From positions 24,373-88,372 of the forward strand of contig JBGSVE010000007.1 of the NCBI GenBank assembly GCA_041753075.1: a stretch of 64,000 nt of DNA, read 5' to 3'. Below the pieces are notes generated by a model. That model saw only the letters and a list, made by a program, of their open reading frames with translations. It had not been told where the DNA came from and did not search any database. The translations under genes and the position numbers were made by a program. Origin of the DNA: UBA6163 sp041753075 (GTDB lineage Bacteria > Planctomycetota > Planctomycetia > Pirellulales > Pirellulaceae). Numbering within the stretch: position 1 is the stretch's first letter; every line of letters starts with the position of its first letter. Shown here piece by piece: positions 27,401 to 34,877 of this stretch.

Positions 27401-29509
27401 GAAGAGTCCAGCGGATCGGCCGCATCGCCTTTGGGCCCTGAATCGACGGTTCTGTTCGGGCGACAGTTTGCATTTGTCGCAACCGATGACCCCAACACAA
27501 CGCTCGACGAAAGCGGCACCGCTTGGGAGCTGCCGCACGGCGGGTTGTTCGCCTGGGAAAACAACCTCGCCAGCCCATTTGCACAACGCAAGACAATCGT
27601 TGCTGGGCTCGACGACAGCAACGGTGGCCAAATCTATTTTTGGGTCGGCGATAAACAGGCGACCGGCAATGTGGTCGAGCGAGCTGGGTTAACCAAGCAA
27701 GGCGCAGGCGACAATCTATATGTTCTTCGCGTGCCAGGATTGACCACGCTTGATGTCAACGGCGTGCCCACCGAAACGGCATCGGCTCCGATCAACGGCG
27801 CGTTTTCACTGGTCAACGAAGGCGACGTTTCGGCGCTCACGCTGCCTGGCTTGGAAGCGCTCAGCGACAGCAACGGCGCGGCACAATTCCTGCGCCCCGA
27901 AGACGGTCAATGGGACCCGAGCAATCCTAACGACTTCTATTTCGTTACCACGCATCAATACGACCAAGTCAAAGATGGCGTCGGTAGCCAAGTGGGCCGC
28001 AGCCGGTTGTATCGCTTACGTTTCACTGACATTGCCGATCCGTTGGCCGGAGGTACGATCACCGCTGTGCTGGATGGAACCGAGCGCGGCAACATGCTTG
28101 ACAACATGACCATTGATGGCAATGGAATGATCATCTTGCAAGAGGACGTCGGCAATCAAGACCACTTGGGCAAGGTTTGGCAATACAACATCGCGACTGA
28201 TTCGCTTACCGAATTGGCACAACACGACCGGGCCCGGTTTGGCGATGTCGGGATTCCGCCGGTCGCTCCGTTTAGTCGCGACGAGGAAAGCTCCGGTGTG
28301 ATTGATGTGTCATCAATCTTGGGTGCGGGCAGTTATTTGGTGAATGTCCAGGCGCACTACAACATCGGCGATCCTGAGTTGGTCGAAGGCGGCCAGTTGT
28401 TGCTGATGCAAGCCAATGTGATCAGCGGCGAGCAGTTCGTTGCGACCATCACGGCAAGTGATCCCGATAACACAGCGCTGACGTTTGCCATCGCCGGTGG
28501 CGTTGATGCGGCGGACTTCACGATCGATCCGCTGACGGGGCGATTGAGTTTTGTCGTCGCGGCCGATTTTGAGGCTCCGGCGGATGCCGATGGCAACAAC
28601 GTGTATGAGGTCCAAATCAGCGTCACCGACTTCAACAATCCGCCGGTGACACAGTCGATTCAAGTCACGGTTAACAACGTCAACGAGTCGCCGACGAATA
28701 CGACCGTCGAGGCCGTCAACGTTCCCGAGAACACGACTGCCGTAACGATGGCAACGGGGATCGATCCCGAGGGCGTGCCGCTTGTGTTTGCGATCAGCGG
28801 TGGTGCCGACGCGTCGCGGTTCACGATCAATTCGACCAGCGGTGCATTGTCGTTCTTGACGGCACCGAACTTTGAAGCTCCGACGGACAATGGTGCGAAC
28901 AACTCATACTTTGTCACTGTTACCGTTTCCGATGGAGTCAATCCGCCGGTCAACAAGACCGTCGTCGTCACCGTGACTCCGGTTACGGAGGTTCAAGGAA
29001 TCGATATCCAAACCGGCCAAACGCAACGATCGTTTGTCCGCAATGTCGATGTGATTTTTGATTCGCCAACCGGCATCGCCGACTTGCTGACGAACAATCG
29101 CCTGCAATTGACCCGGCGGAATCTTGATGGAACCGGCGGAGTGAACGTGCCGTTGCCGACGGGTGCTGGAACAACTGTTGTTGGCAACCAGATTCGACTT
29201 GATTTTGGGGCTCAAGGCATTGGTGGCAACCGCAACTCGAACGTGGGCGATGGCTACTACGAGGTCGCCGTCGATTTGGATGGCGACGGCAGCTTCGACT
29301 CACGCCAATATTTCTTCCGCTTGTTCGGTGATTTGACGGGCGATGGCCGCGTCGATGGCAGCGACAAGATCAAGGTGCTGCAACTCAACGGCAGCTTATC
29401 GCCGGAAGGTGACGCCAACGGCGACGGCGTGGTCAATGCAATCGATGCGTTGTATTCGACTCGCGCATTCAGTCGCCGACTGGGCGATGGGCTGCCGGTC
29501 AATGATTGA
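21458..29509 (+). CDS. Giant secreted multi-domain phosphatase-like protein with dockerin-type C-terminus
   Basis: 2683 residues. The N-terminus has basic residues followed by LEARNLFAAS, a LEPR-XLL-like planctomycete export signal. Domains in order: metallophosphatase/5'-nucleotidase (HFADGE ~84, GGDNW ~121, GNHEFD ~178); 5'-nucleotidase C-terminal domain (~480-720); cadherin-like (~755-865); choice-of-anchor I propeller (~870-1115), interrupted by an esterase-like phytase domain (~1120-1440), resuming to ~1800; PhoX-like domain (~1840-2320, with GMGAYDNGDGTFTLLLNHE); two cadherin-like repeats (~2325-2510); dockerin type I EF-hand pair (~2625-2680). Domain positions are estimates. The set suggests scavenging of organic phosphate at the cell surface. 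It could instead be a structural adhesin with inactive modules. Confidence 0.85.
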   Translation: MAGFIANTLRLVSTKKRARASSTLKRRRQMIEHLEARNLFAASLNIEFGGFCVPEFNPLPQITKGSGSGGPNPTITPDYTLQLLHFADGEAGLLAPTTAQNLAALVDAFDGTYANTLILSGGDNWIPGPFVAGGTDAAVRAVLNDVSGSTIAAGVNIPIAAVDIAIHNEIGVEASAVGNHEFDLGSRVFRDSFSPNLGAAGWFGANFVHVTANLDFSGDADLASRFTNTLDGGTTTLIPEATTLRGRIAPSAVITKGGEKIGLVGATTQLIESISSPSGTEVRGFPVGPGPNGETDNMTLLAAQLQPVIDELRAEGVDKIVLMSHLQVIANEQLLATLLNGVDIILSAGSNTRLGDADDVPVAFPGHAANFAGTYPLVTAGTDGKPTLIVNTDNEYTYLGRLVVDFDAAGDIIVSNLAGLTAINGAYASTTANVAAAWGVSEANLATTAFADGTKGEEVQDLTDAVQAVIAAKDGNVAGFTNVYLQGERLAVRNQETNLGNLSADANSDALASALGASSSSTFVVSLKNGGGIRAQIGTVSAPDPVTGEVNFLPPPANPSANKPAGAVSQLDIENSLRFNNTLMAFDTTPVGLKAILEHGVASLPNQGRFPQIGGVSFSFDPTRSANDRVRNIALIDENDRVIVKVFENGVVASTAPTSITVVTLNFLAQGGDGYPIKANGDNFRYLLDGPTITLSAPVDETLDFSAAQNLPANVLGEQMTLADYLGTRYPTAQTAYNLADSPATRDRRIQNVSVRNDGVFDNLPALAVTLQNTIVSLPENASTSAATKLADIVISDDIFGTNALSLSGADAANFEIVGTELRLKAGTKIDFEARTSFAITVQVDDPAVGASPDASTNLKLSITDVADGAAPLASNSLVVVPTGSYVSGNVGVAEIVAHDPTLQRLFSLNGVLNQLDVLDISNPANPTLLAPISLSPFGTLPNSVAVNNGVIAVAMEASTKTEPGTVVLFSTAGVLLNQLTVGAQPDSLTFTPDGLKVLVANEAEPNVGDTINPAGSVSIINLATGVAAATVTTATFDAFNGQEDKLRGQGVRISAGKSFAIDAEPEYIAVSPDGLTARVTLQENNAFAVLNLTTNTITEIQALGLKDYSTGTPVVTTYDFDDAALPVIGTTATGQDLKLGGFSGLHFEGTDAVTGNLRFIANTDRGPNGEPSNVLPAVPGNERPFALPNFVPELTRFELNQTTGQVSITSRIQLTRADGTPLSGLPNLQSGAQGTAYTDEVGVDLNGNQIANDPFGADLEGIVVAPDGSFWLPDEYRPAIYHFDSTGKLLDRFIPQGTAAAAGQPLGTYGTEALPAVYGQFRRANRGFEAIALEGNKIYAFIQTNLDNPSGSAAVRNNGVIRVIEFDITTSAVTGEFVYVMRDTTAAGTAKTDKIGDAVSLGGGRFLVVERDDRTTTDSNKLIYEINLTGATNVFETPIATATSGTTLESLNPAGLVANGIRAVDKRLVVNAGAIGYTGVGKLEGLAVVDNNTIALLNDNDFQLSGAILGNGSAPLNPTPEPIRLGLIDFSGSNGLDASDRDVDGTALGGGRTSINDQPVFGLFMPDSVAAYAVGGKNYFVTANEGDDRNDFIVPVETRLVGATTYDLDDTAFPNELALKDNAVLGRLTVSSLDGDIDGDGDFDRIVSYGARSFTIWDAAGNRVFDSGDALEQITAAQVPALFNGNGAAATFDTRSDNKGPEPEGVTIGEIAGRTYAFVGLERVGGFITFDITDPLRPEFVTYTNPAAGPSGTPGQTDVSPEGIIFVSAADSPSGNPLVIIGNEVSGSATIYTVNVPGSPPVFTSGTAFSVGEANTLGATGPSTSASPYLTSANSDVQFTSILTVGDAISGYRFVGIPDGMGAYDNGDGTFTLLLNHELNNTVGIARDHGQRGAFVSRWVINKSTLEVVSIEDFLGDGTSVYLSNNNPTNGAAHTAYLAAATTVFSRLCSADLGPVSAYQWTDPVTGTTFGTPARIFQSGEESSGSAASPLGPESTVLFGRQFAFVATDDPNTTLDESGTAWELPHGGLFAWENNLASPFAQRKTIVAGLDDSNGGQIYFWVGDKQATGNVVERAGLTKQGAGDNLYVLRVPGLTTLDVNGVPTETASAPINGAFSLVNEGDVSALTLPGLEALSDSNGAAQFLRPEDGQWDPSNPNDFYFVTTHQYDQVKDGVGSQVGRSRLYRLRFTDIADPLAGGTITAVLDGTERGNMLDNMTIDGNGMIILQEDVGNQDHLGKVWQYNIATDSLTELAQHDRARFGDVGIPPVAPFSRDEESSGVIDVSSILGAGSYLVNVQAHYNIGDPELVEGGQLLLMQANVISGEQFVATITASDPDNTALTFAIAGGVDAADFTIDPLTGRLSFVVAADFEAPADADGNNVYEVQISVTDFNNPPVTQSIQVTVNNVNESPTNTTVEAVNVPENTTAVTMATGIDPEGVPLVFAISGGADASRFTINSTSGALSFLTAPNFEAPTDNGANNSYFVTVTVSDGVNPPVNKTVVVTVTPVTEVQGIDIQTGQTQRSFVRNVDVIFDSPTGIADLLTNNRLQLTRRNLDGTGGVNVPLPTGAGTTVVGNQIRLDFGAQGIGGNRNSNVGDGYYEVAVDLDGDGSFDSRQYFFRLFGDLTGDGRVDGSDKIKVLQLNGSLSPEGDANGDGVVNAIDALYSTRAFSRRLGDGLPVND

Positions 29510-29576
29510 TACCGACCACGTTTGCCACAAAAAATGTTTGTTTTCGACCGCCACTTCCTCGACGAGGTTAACCCCG

Positions 29577-30206
29577 ATGATTAAGCCGTTTCTATCTCTC
29601 ACAATTTGGTTGACATCGTTGGCAATTTGCTCGCACGCTTCGGCCGCAATCACGTTGTCCTACAGCAACCCCAACCCAAACCCGTTAGTCGCTGGTTCCC
29701 AGGGCATTATCGATGTGTTCATACGCGATGACATGGCAGCGGCTTCGCTGGATGCGTTTCTGGTCGAATTCGGACTCTCCGGCGGTCCGGCGGGTGGACT
29801 GGTCTTTAGCGCTACCCAGTCCGACGCACAGCTTGCCGATCCGCAATATGTGTTCGCGGGGCGAAGCAGTGCCGTGATCAACGCTACGCCGGTTGGAACG
29901 GTGGTCGATCCCGTTACGTACAGCGGATTTGACGCGACCAATGACGGTCTAGGCGGAGCTTTTCCGATCGCCTTGTCAGCATCGAACCAATTGTTGTTCC
30001 GCTTGGATTTAAATGCGTTGGCGGCAGGCACATACACGCTCAGCGCGAGCGCGACGAATAGTCTATTCCTCGACGGTGGCGTGTCCGAAATACCGTTCAG
30101 CGATCCAGGAACGACGATTACCGTGGCCGTGCCCGAGCCGTCAACCATGCTACTTTCCTGCTTTGCCTTAGCCGGTATGGGCTATCGACGTATTCGCAAT
30201 CGTTAA
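29577..30206 (+). CDS. PEP-CTERM exported protein
   Basis: 209 residues from the ATG at 29577. A signal peptide (about 1-23) precedes a beta-rich region. The C-terminus carries VPEPSTMLLSCFALAGMGYRR, i.e. the VPEP motif, a hydrophobic segment and a basic end, which is the PEP-CTERM sorting signal recognised by exosortase. It lies 67 bp after the giant phosphatase-like gene on the same strand. The dockerin-carrying neighbour could be a surface partner, but there is no direct evidence. Its stop overlaps the convergent small gene by four bases. Confidence 0.85.
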   Translation: MIKPFLSLTIWLTSLAICSHASAAITLSYSNPNPNPLVAGSQGIIDVFIRDDMAAASLDAFLVEFGLSGGPAGGLVFSATQSDAQLADPQYVFAGRSSAVINATPVGTVVDPVTYSGFDATNDGLGGAFPIALSASNQLLFRLDLNALAAGTYTLSASATNSLFLDGGVSEIPFSDPGTTITVAVPEPSTMLLSCFALAGMGYRRIRNR

Positions 30207-30520
30207 AACACGTCGAGCATGAAGTGGTGGCCGCTGTGGTAGCGGCGGTTCGATGGATAGAAGTTATGCCACTGCTTGTTGTAAACCGGAATTCGCATTT
30301 CCGGTGGATAACGGTGGTACAAACTATTGCTGCTTTGGTAATACTCTTGCCCATAGAAGTTTTGGGGATAGTAAACGTAGGGGTAGTGATAAAAACGGTT
30401 CCAGTCGGTCGAACCGTTCGCTCCGCCCCAGGTGCGGCCGTAGGCGCGCTGTTCCGCCGAGGCGGTGGTGGCCGAGGCCAAAGAAACCGCCATGGCAGCG
30501 GCTAATACGTATCGAAACAT
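30203..30520 (-). CDS. Small tyrosine-rich exported protein
   Basis: 105 residues from ATG at 30520. The signal peptide MFRYVLAAAMAVSLASATTASA is followed by an ~80-residue mature part rich in Tyr, Asn and His (for example YHYPYVYYPQNFYGQEYY). I do not recognise the family. The frame extends further upstream, but the extension lacks the signal peptide at its start, so the internal ATG is preferred. It is convergent with the PEP-CTERM gene (TTAA overlap). A structural envelope or metal-binding role is possible; nothing proves it. Confidence 0.6.
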   Translation of the reverse strand: MFRYVLAAAMAVSLASATTASAEQRAYGRTWGGANGSTDWNRFYHYPYVYYPQNFYGQEYYQSSNSLYHRYPPEMRIPVYNKQWHNFYPSNRRYHSGHHFMLDVF

Positions 30521-30769
30521 CGCAATCCCCCCCGGATTCCAACGACCCATTTTGCGCGTGCACGCGAATCTCAACCGCCGCACCCTGTGCGGTGCCGCGA
30601 TCAACAAAATCCACAGTACCGGTTTCTTCGGCATTCTCGTTACGACTGGTTCAGCAAAAGTTTTCACGACAATCGGTAAGCAGGTTCACAGAATCCGATT
30701 CGCCGCTGGGCAATAATTCCGTTGCAAAGAAACTTTACCCGCCATCCACGTACGTTTTGGAGAACCGAA

Positions 30770-31363
30770 ATGAGCGATTTTTCCTCACCCGCAGATCAAA
30801 ACCCCGCCGAGCTTTCCGCCCATTCCGCCGGCGCGATGGCTGTTGATGGCTCCGAGTCCGCCGAGTCCTGTCCCCAGGCTTGTGCGATCCACAAGCCGAT
30901 GAGGATCGCCAGCTTCGCGGTCATCGGCAGTTTGGTTGCGGCGTATGCGGTGTTGGCGGTTGCTCCGCAGGCGGTCAATGTGCTGCCGCCGGAATTGTTG
31001 AGCATGGTCGGTCTTGAGACACCGACGCATTGCACCAGCCACGCGGTCCAGGCTCCGGTTTTGGCAAGCATGGTGACCGACGATATGCCGCTGCAGACTT
31101 TTACGGGCGAAACTTCATGCGCGCAGTGCGAACACCACATCGCACCGCTGTTGGCTCCCAGCACGCTCGGTCTGGCGCTGATCAGTAAAGATGGCAACAT
31201 CATTGTTGTCGAGAACGCTCACGAAATGTATCCCGAGATTTATCGTGACCGCTTCAATCATCTCGCAGCCGAAGTCGTCGGCAAGGTGGTTCGCACCGAA
31301 GGCAGCACGCTATGGCTCGAACCGGAGTCGTTGAAGTTGGTCGCCGCTGCGGCGGCGCCGTGA
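30770..31363 (+). CDS. Single-span membrane protein with CxxC motif
   Basis: 197 residues from ATG at 30770, preceded by GGAG about eight bases upstream. An acidic N-terminal tail precedes one hydrophobic helix (about 48-68). The outer part contains SCAQCEHH, then a beta-rich stretch ending in VVGKVVRTEGSTLWLEPESL. The CxxC pair and the terminal segment recall small planctomycete cysteine proteins such as DUF6370, but I cannot confirm this. The cysteines may bind metal. No operon partner is obvious. Confidence 0.65.
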   Translation: MSDFSSPADQNPAELSAHSAGAMAVDGSESAESCPQACAIHKPMRIASFAVIGSLVAAYAVLAVAPQAVNVLPPELLSMVGLETPTHCTSHAVQAPVLASMVTDDMPLQTFTGETSCAQCEHHIAPLLAPSTLGLALISKDGNIIVVENAHEMYPEIYRDRFNHLAAEVVGKVVRTEGSTLWLEPESLKLVAAAAAP

Positions 31364-31445
31364 ACGGTTTGGCATAACCGTTCTACAATTCTTGTAAACC
31401 GAGACGCTTCACGTTGCGTTCAGGTTGGCTTGTTATTTTGTCGAC

Positions 31446-32627
31446 ATGAAAACGCAAAACAACACCTTCCGACTGATCGTCGCTGCAATCCTCGGCTTCA
31501 TGTCGACAGGTCAAGTATCCACTGGCCGCGGTGAAACGCCGGATAGTCTAAAGCCGATCGGAGGCCGCTGGTTCGCCAATGATGCCCAACCACCCGTCTA
31601 CTACTTCAAGGACGGTGATCGATTCGTTGACCTGTTTTCTTACCACACCCAGGATTCCAACGGCGACGGGATTGCGAATCTTCAGCTCGCTCATGACGAT
31701 GAATTCATCATCATCAAAAGCCAGGGTTACCCCAATCATCCGACGGCGGTGTTTCCCAACAGCGGCAATCCGAATTCGATTCGCGTTCAACAGTTCACGT
31801 TTCGATTGCCGCTGGAGCCAAAGCTCGCCAAATCAATCACGCGATTGCCAATGGGACCGATCGGCGTGGCGCTTAACGGGGTGGTGTTCTTCAATCCGTT
31901 TGAGCAGGAGGGAATGAATGCGGTCGAGGGTTATTCCGAAGTCTGGCTCGATTCATGTTGCGGCCATCCCCAGCAATCGGGGGTTTATCACTACCACAAG
32001 TATCCCAGTTGTGTGAAGTCACCGTTTTCCGATGATGGAAAACAACATTCACCGCCGCTTGGATTCGCCTTCGACGGTTTCCCAGTTTATGGGCCTTATG
32101 AATCGGCCGGCCTGATGGCCAAGGACATTGACGGTGACCAAGCACTCGATGCCTGCAGCGGCCACCAAGACGACCAGCGTGGGTATCACTATCACGTCAC
32201 ACCGGGCCGATTCCCGTACATCATGGGTGGCTATGCCGGAGTCGTCGAGCAATCGAACAATCGCGGCATGCGTCGCGCCGGAACCGGTGCGCTCGTTGAC
32301 AACACCCAACCCGGCGAGCGTAATCGACCTGTGGTGACCAGCGTTCGCCCGGGAACGGTTTCGCGCGGAGCGGTTCATCAAATTCAATTTGACATTGCGC
32401 CCGAGAACGCAACGCGTCGACAGGTTCCCGACGAGAGCCCGTCATGGGTTCAAGTTGGTCCGTATGAAGCGACGACCATGTCACGCGAAGGCAATACGAT
32501 CAAAGCCCAGTTCACAATTCCCGCCGACGCATCGATTGGCATTTGGCTCGATTGCCACCTCGAATTCGGCGACCGGCGCAATCCCTTAGTGATCAAAAAG
32601 AACGATGTGCTGCGCGTGGTCGAATAG
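31446..32627 (+). CDS. Secreted YHYH-domain protein
   Basis: 393 residues from ATG at 31446 with a signal peptide (about 1-30). The YHYH family signature appears twice: GVYHYHKYPSC and RGYHYHVTPGRFPYI. Other family features are GPIGVALNGVVFFNPFE and LGFAFDGFPVYGPYE. YHYH proteins are secreted and of unknown activity; the histidines suggest metal binding. The 3' end overlaps the convergent agmatine deiminase gene by 35 bp. Confidence 0.9.
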   Translation: MKTQNNTFRLIVAAILGFMSTGQVSTGRGETPDSLKPIGGRWFANDAQPPVYYFKDGDRFVDLFSYHTQDSNGDGIANLQLAHDDEFIIIKSQGYPNHPTAVFPNSGNPNSIRVQQFTFRLPLEPKLAKSITRLPMGPIGVALNGVVFFNPFEQEGMNAVEGYSEVWLDSCCGHPQQSGVYHYHKYPSCVKSPFSDDGKQHSPPLGFAFDGFPVYGPYESAGLMAKDIDGDQALDACSGHQDDQRGYHYHVTPGRFPYIMGGYAGVVEQSNNRGMRRAGTGALVDNTQPGERNRPVVTSVRPGTVSRGAVHQIQFDIAPENATRRQVPDESPSWVQVGPYEATTMSREGNTIKAQFTIPADASIGIWLDCHLEFGDRRNPLVIKKNDVLRVVE

Positions 32628-33651
32628 GTTGCTGTTGGCTGGAGCAGTGCCAGGCACCGCGGCCCAGGATGTAGTCGCTGGCGTCGGCGGTGATTACGTC
32701 GTGATGGGGACATAACTCGATTAACAACTTCTTGGCGCGCGAATCTGATTTCGCATGGCCAAATGTTGGCATTAAAATCGCACGGTCGCCAAGCATCACA
32801 AAATTGCAATAGCTTTCGGGCACACGCTGCTTGCCAATCATTCGTGGCGGTGGCGTTGGTAATGAGTGAATCATGACGGTGGGCGTCGTTTGCTCGGCCC
32901 AGGATTGCAATTGAGCCAGGTTCCGAGATAAGCCAGATGCATTGGCATCTTTCGAATCCGCTGAAACCGCGACGACGACGTCGGTGGGACTAACAAACCT
33001 TGCCAATTGATCAATATGTCCGTCGGTGTCGTCGCCTTCCAGTCCGCCGCCGTCGATCCAAACGATTTCGGTTACGCCCAGTCGCTTGTGCAGCTCGCGC
33101 GAGATCCGGTCACGACTCCAACCTCGATTGCGTGTTGGCGTTTCGAGACAATCGGGCGTTGTTAGCAATCGGCCAAGTCCATCGGTCTCGATCGCACCGC
33201 CTTCGAGTGTCAACTTGCTCGCTTCGACTTTCACGCTGGCGAGATTGCAAACTTGCGCCGCAGCTGCCGCATCATCATCCCATGGTGGATACTTGCCGCC
33301 CCAGGCGTTAAATCGCCAATCGATGCCGACGACTTGATCGCCATCGAAAACAAATGTCGGGCCGTAGTCGCGGATCCAAGTGTCGTTGGTCGCAATGTCG
33401 ATGAGTTCAACGTTACCAGCGAGCAATTTCTTCGCCGCAGTTGCCAACTTGCCGACCGGGGCGAGCACTTTGACGTTCGTGTACTGCGACGCGGCGCTTG
33501 CGGCAGCGGCGAATGCGGCGGGGATGGGTCCAAAATGGTTGGGCCAAGTTTTTTTGCGATGCGGCCAAGCAAACCACAACGCCTCCTGTGGCTCCCACTC
33601 GGCCGGCCAGCGTCGCGCAGGCGGCGCTACTTTCGTTGGCTGTGTAGCCAT
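32593..33651 (-). CDS. aguA: Agmatine deiminase
   Basis: 352 residues, close to the usual family length. It hydrolyses agmatine to N-carbamoylputrescine and ammonia, a step toward putrescine. Family motifs: WEPQEALWFAWPH near the N-terminus, NDTWIRDYGP, LEGGAIETDG, DGGGLEGDDTDGHIDQLARF with the catalytic His region, and GRGAWHCSSQQQP near residue 335 with the nucleophilic Cys. The C-terminal tail after QQQP extends about ten residues and lies in the overlap with the convergent YHYH gene. It is downstream of the esterase gene and overlaps its end by 25 bp, so they are likely one unit. No N-carbamoylputrescine amidohydrolase is seen nearby. Confidence 0.95.
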   Translation of the reverse strand: MATQPTKVAPPARRWPAEWEPQEALWFAWPHRKKTWPNHFGPIPAAFAAAASAASQYTNVKVLAPVGKLATAAKKLLAGNVELIDIATNDTWIRDYGPTFVFDGDQVVGIDWRFNAWGGKYPPWDDDAAAAAQVCNLASVKVEASKLTLEGGAIETDGLGRLLTTPDCLETPTRNRGWSRDRISRELHKRLGVTEIVWIDGGGLEGDDTDGHIDQLARFVSPTDVVVAVSADSKDANASGLSRNLAQLQSWAEQTTPTVMIHSLPTPPPRMIGKQRVPESYCNFVMLGDRAILMPTFGHAKSDSRAKKLLIELCPHHDVITADASDYILGRGAWHCSSQQQPIRPRAAHRSF

Positions 33652-34472
33652 GCGAATAAATCATCCCGCTGGTAGGTTTCGGTCCAAACGTCATGTGCGC
33701 CGTTTTCGTACTCGGTGTATTTGGTCTGGGGCATTTGCTCGGCCGCGACTAACGCTTCAATCATCTCGCGCGAGCGGCCAACGGGCACCGCCGTGTCGGC
33801 CGATCCATGGAACGCCCAGATCGGCATGCCAGCGTATTGCGCCACCCAATCGGGATCACCGCCACCACAAATCGGGACCGCTGCGGCGAACGGATTGCCG
33901 GGCATTGCGGAGGCGAACCAAGTGCCGTAGCCGCCCATCGAAATGCCGGTCACATAAACTCGCGATCGATCCACTCGGCCGCCGGCAATCCATTGGCCTA
34001 CGATCCCCAGCGCCATCTTCATTGACGGTGACGGTTGATCGGGAAACGTGCCCTTGCCGGACTTCGGGGACCAATCAACGCTGACCCATTTCTGCTCAGC
34101 CGGACATTGGGGAACGATCACGATGCAAGGATATTGTGACTGCCGATCGGGCCGAGCAAATTCACCGATACCATGTTTCAATTGCGTCGCGTTATCGTCA
34201 CCGCGCTCACCCGCACCATGCAAAAACAACACCAGCGGATATTGTTTGGACTCGTCTTCGCGAAAATTCGTTGGCAACAACAAACGGTAGCGATGTTCAA
34301 TCTTGGCGTCGTCAACGAACGTTTTTTCAATCACGCGACTGGCCAACGGCACGGCCGCCGAATCGCCAGGAGTTTGAGCGCACAGCGGCACGAGCGTCCC
34401 CACGATCAAGCCCAGCGCGAAAAAGGAAGCGATGAGCTGCCGAGGCAAAGCTCGCCGGGGAAAATCCGTCAT
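33627..34472 (-). CDS. Secreted alpha/beta-hydrolase (PHB depolymerase/esterase-like)
   Basis: 281 residues from ATG at 34472, which has AGGA about eight bases upstream; a GTG at 34493 overlapping the previous stop is an alternative. A signal peptide precedes the hydrolase. The oxyanion region is LVLFLHGAGERGDDN, the nucleophile elbow GISMGGYG, the acid loop WAFHGSADTAVP, and a catalytic His is in NGAHDVWTETY. The catalytic triad appears complete. Such enzymes act on esters of polysaccharides or polyesters; substrate is unknown. It lies between a lysine-rich small protein and agmatine deiminase. Confidence 0.85.
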   Translation of the reverse strand: MTDFPRRALPRQLIASFFALGLIVGTLVPLCAQTPGDSAAVPLASRVIEKTFVDDAKIEHRYRLLLPTNFREDESKQYPLVLFLHGAGERGDDNATQLKHGIGEFARPDRQSQYPCIVIVPQCPAEQKWVSVDWSPKSGKGTFPDQPSPSMKMALGIVGQWIAGGRVDRSRVYVTGISMGGYGTWFASAMPGNPFAAAVPICGGGDPDWVAQYAGMPIWAFHGSADTAVPVGRSREMIEALVAAEQMPQTKYTEYENGAHDVWTETYQRDDLFAWLHSQRK

Positions 34473-34489
34473 CAGGTTGTTCCTCGGAG

Positions 34490-34810
34490 TCACTCGAGTT
34501 GAATTTCTTCTTTCACCTTTTGGATGAAATGCGGACTCTTTCCGCCTTTGCTCAATTCCTCGGCGCGGGCTTCGGCATCGGACTTTTGGTCAAATTCAAA
34601 CACCGCGACGCGTTTGAGGTTTTGGCTGAACACACCCCAATACAGCTTTTTGCGAACTTCGATCGCAACCTTTGACTTAGTTTTTCGCGGCGCGGCCTTG
34701 CGAGTGCTCGCTTTCCTTTTCGTCGCCTTTTTGGGAGCCGTGATTTCGCGTGCTGCGGCGGCTTCAACTTCAGCGGCTTTCGCCTTACGGCTGACGACCT
34801 TTCGGGCCAT
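34490..34810 (-). CDS. Small basic protein with Lys/Ala-rich N-terminal tail
   Basis: 106 residues. The first ~50 residues are Lys/Arg/Ala-rich (ATKRKASTRKAAPRKTKSK), resembling histone H1-like tails. The rest is a compact alpha/beta segment (KKLYWGVFSQNLKRVAVFEF) recurring in small planctomycete proteins; I cannot name the family. DNA or RNA binding by the tail is inferred from composition. It ends at the start of the esterase gene, possibly co-transcribed. Confidence 0.7.
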   Translation of the reverse strand: MARKVVSRKAKAAEVEAAAAREITAPKKATKRKASTRKAAPRKTKSKVAIEVRKKLYWGVFSQNLKRVAVFEFDQKSDAEARAEELSKGGKSPHFIQKVKEEIQLE

Positions 34811-34877
34811 AGTGGGTGCGGTTCAGAGAGAGGAAGGAGGTTGGTTAAGCAATCAGGCCTAATAGCTTAGCTTTTCA

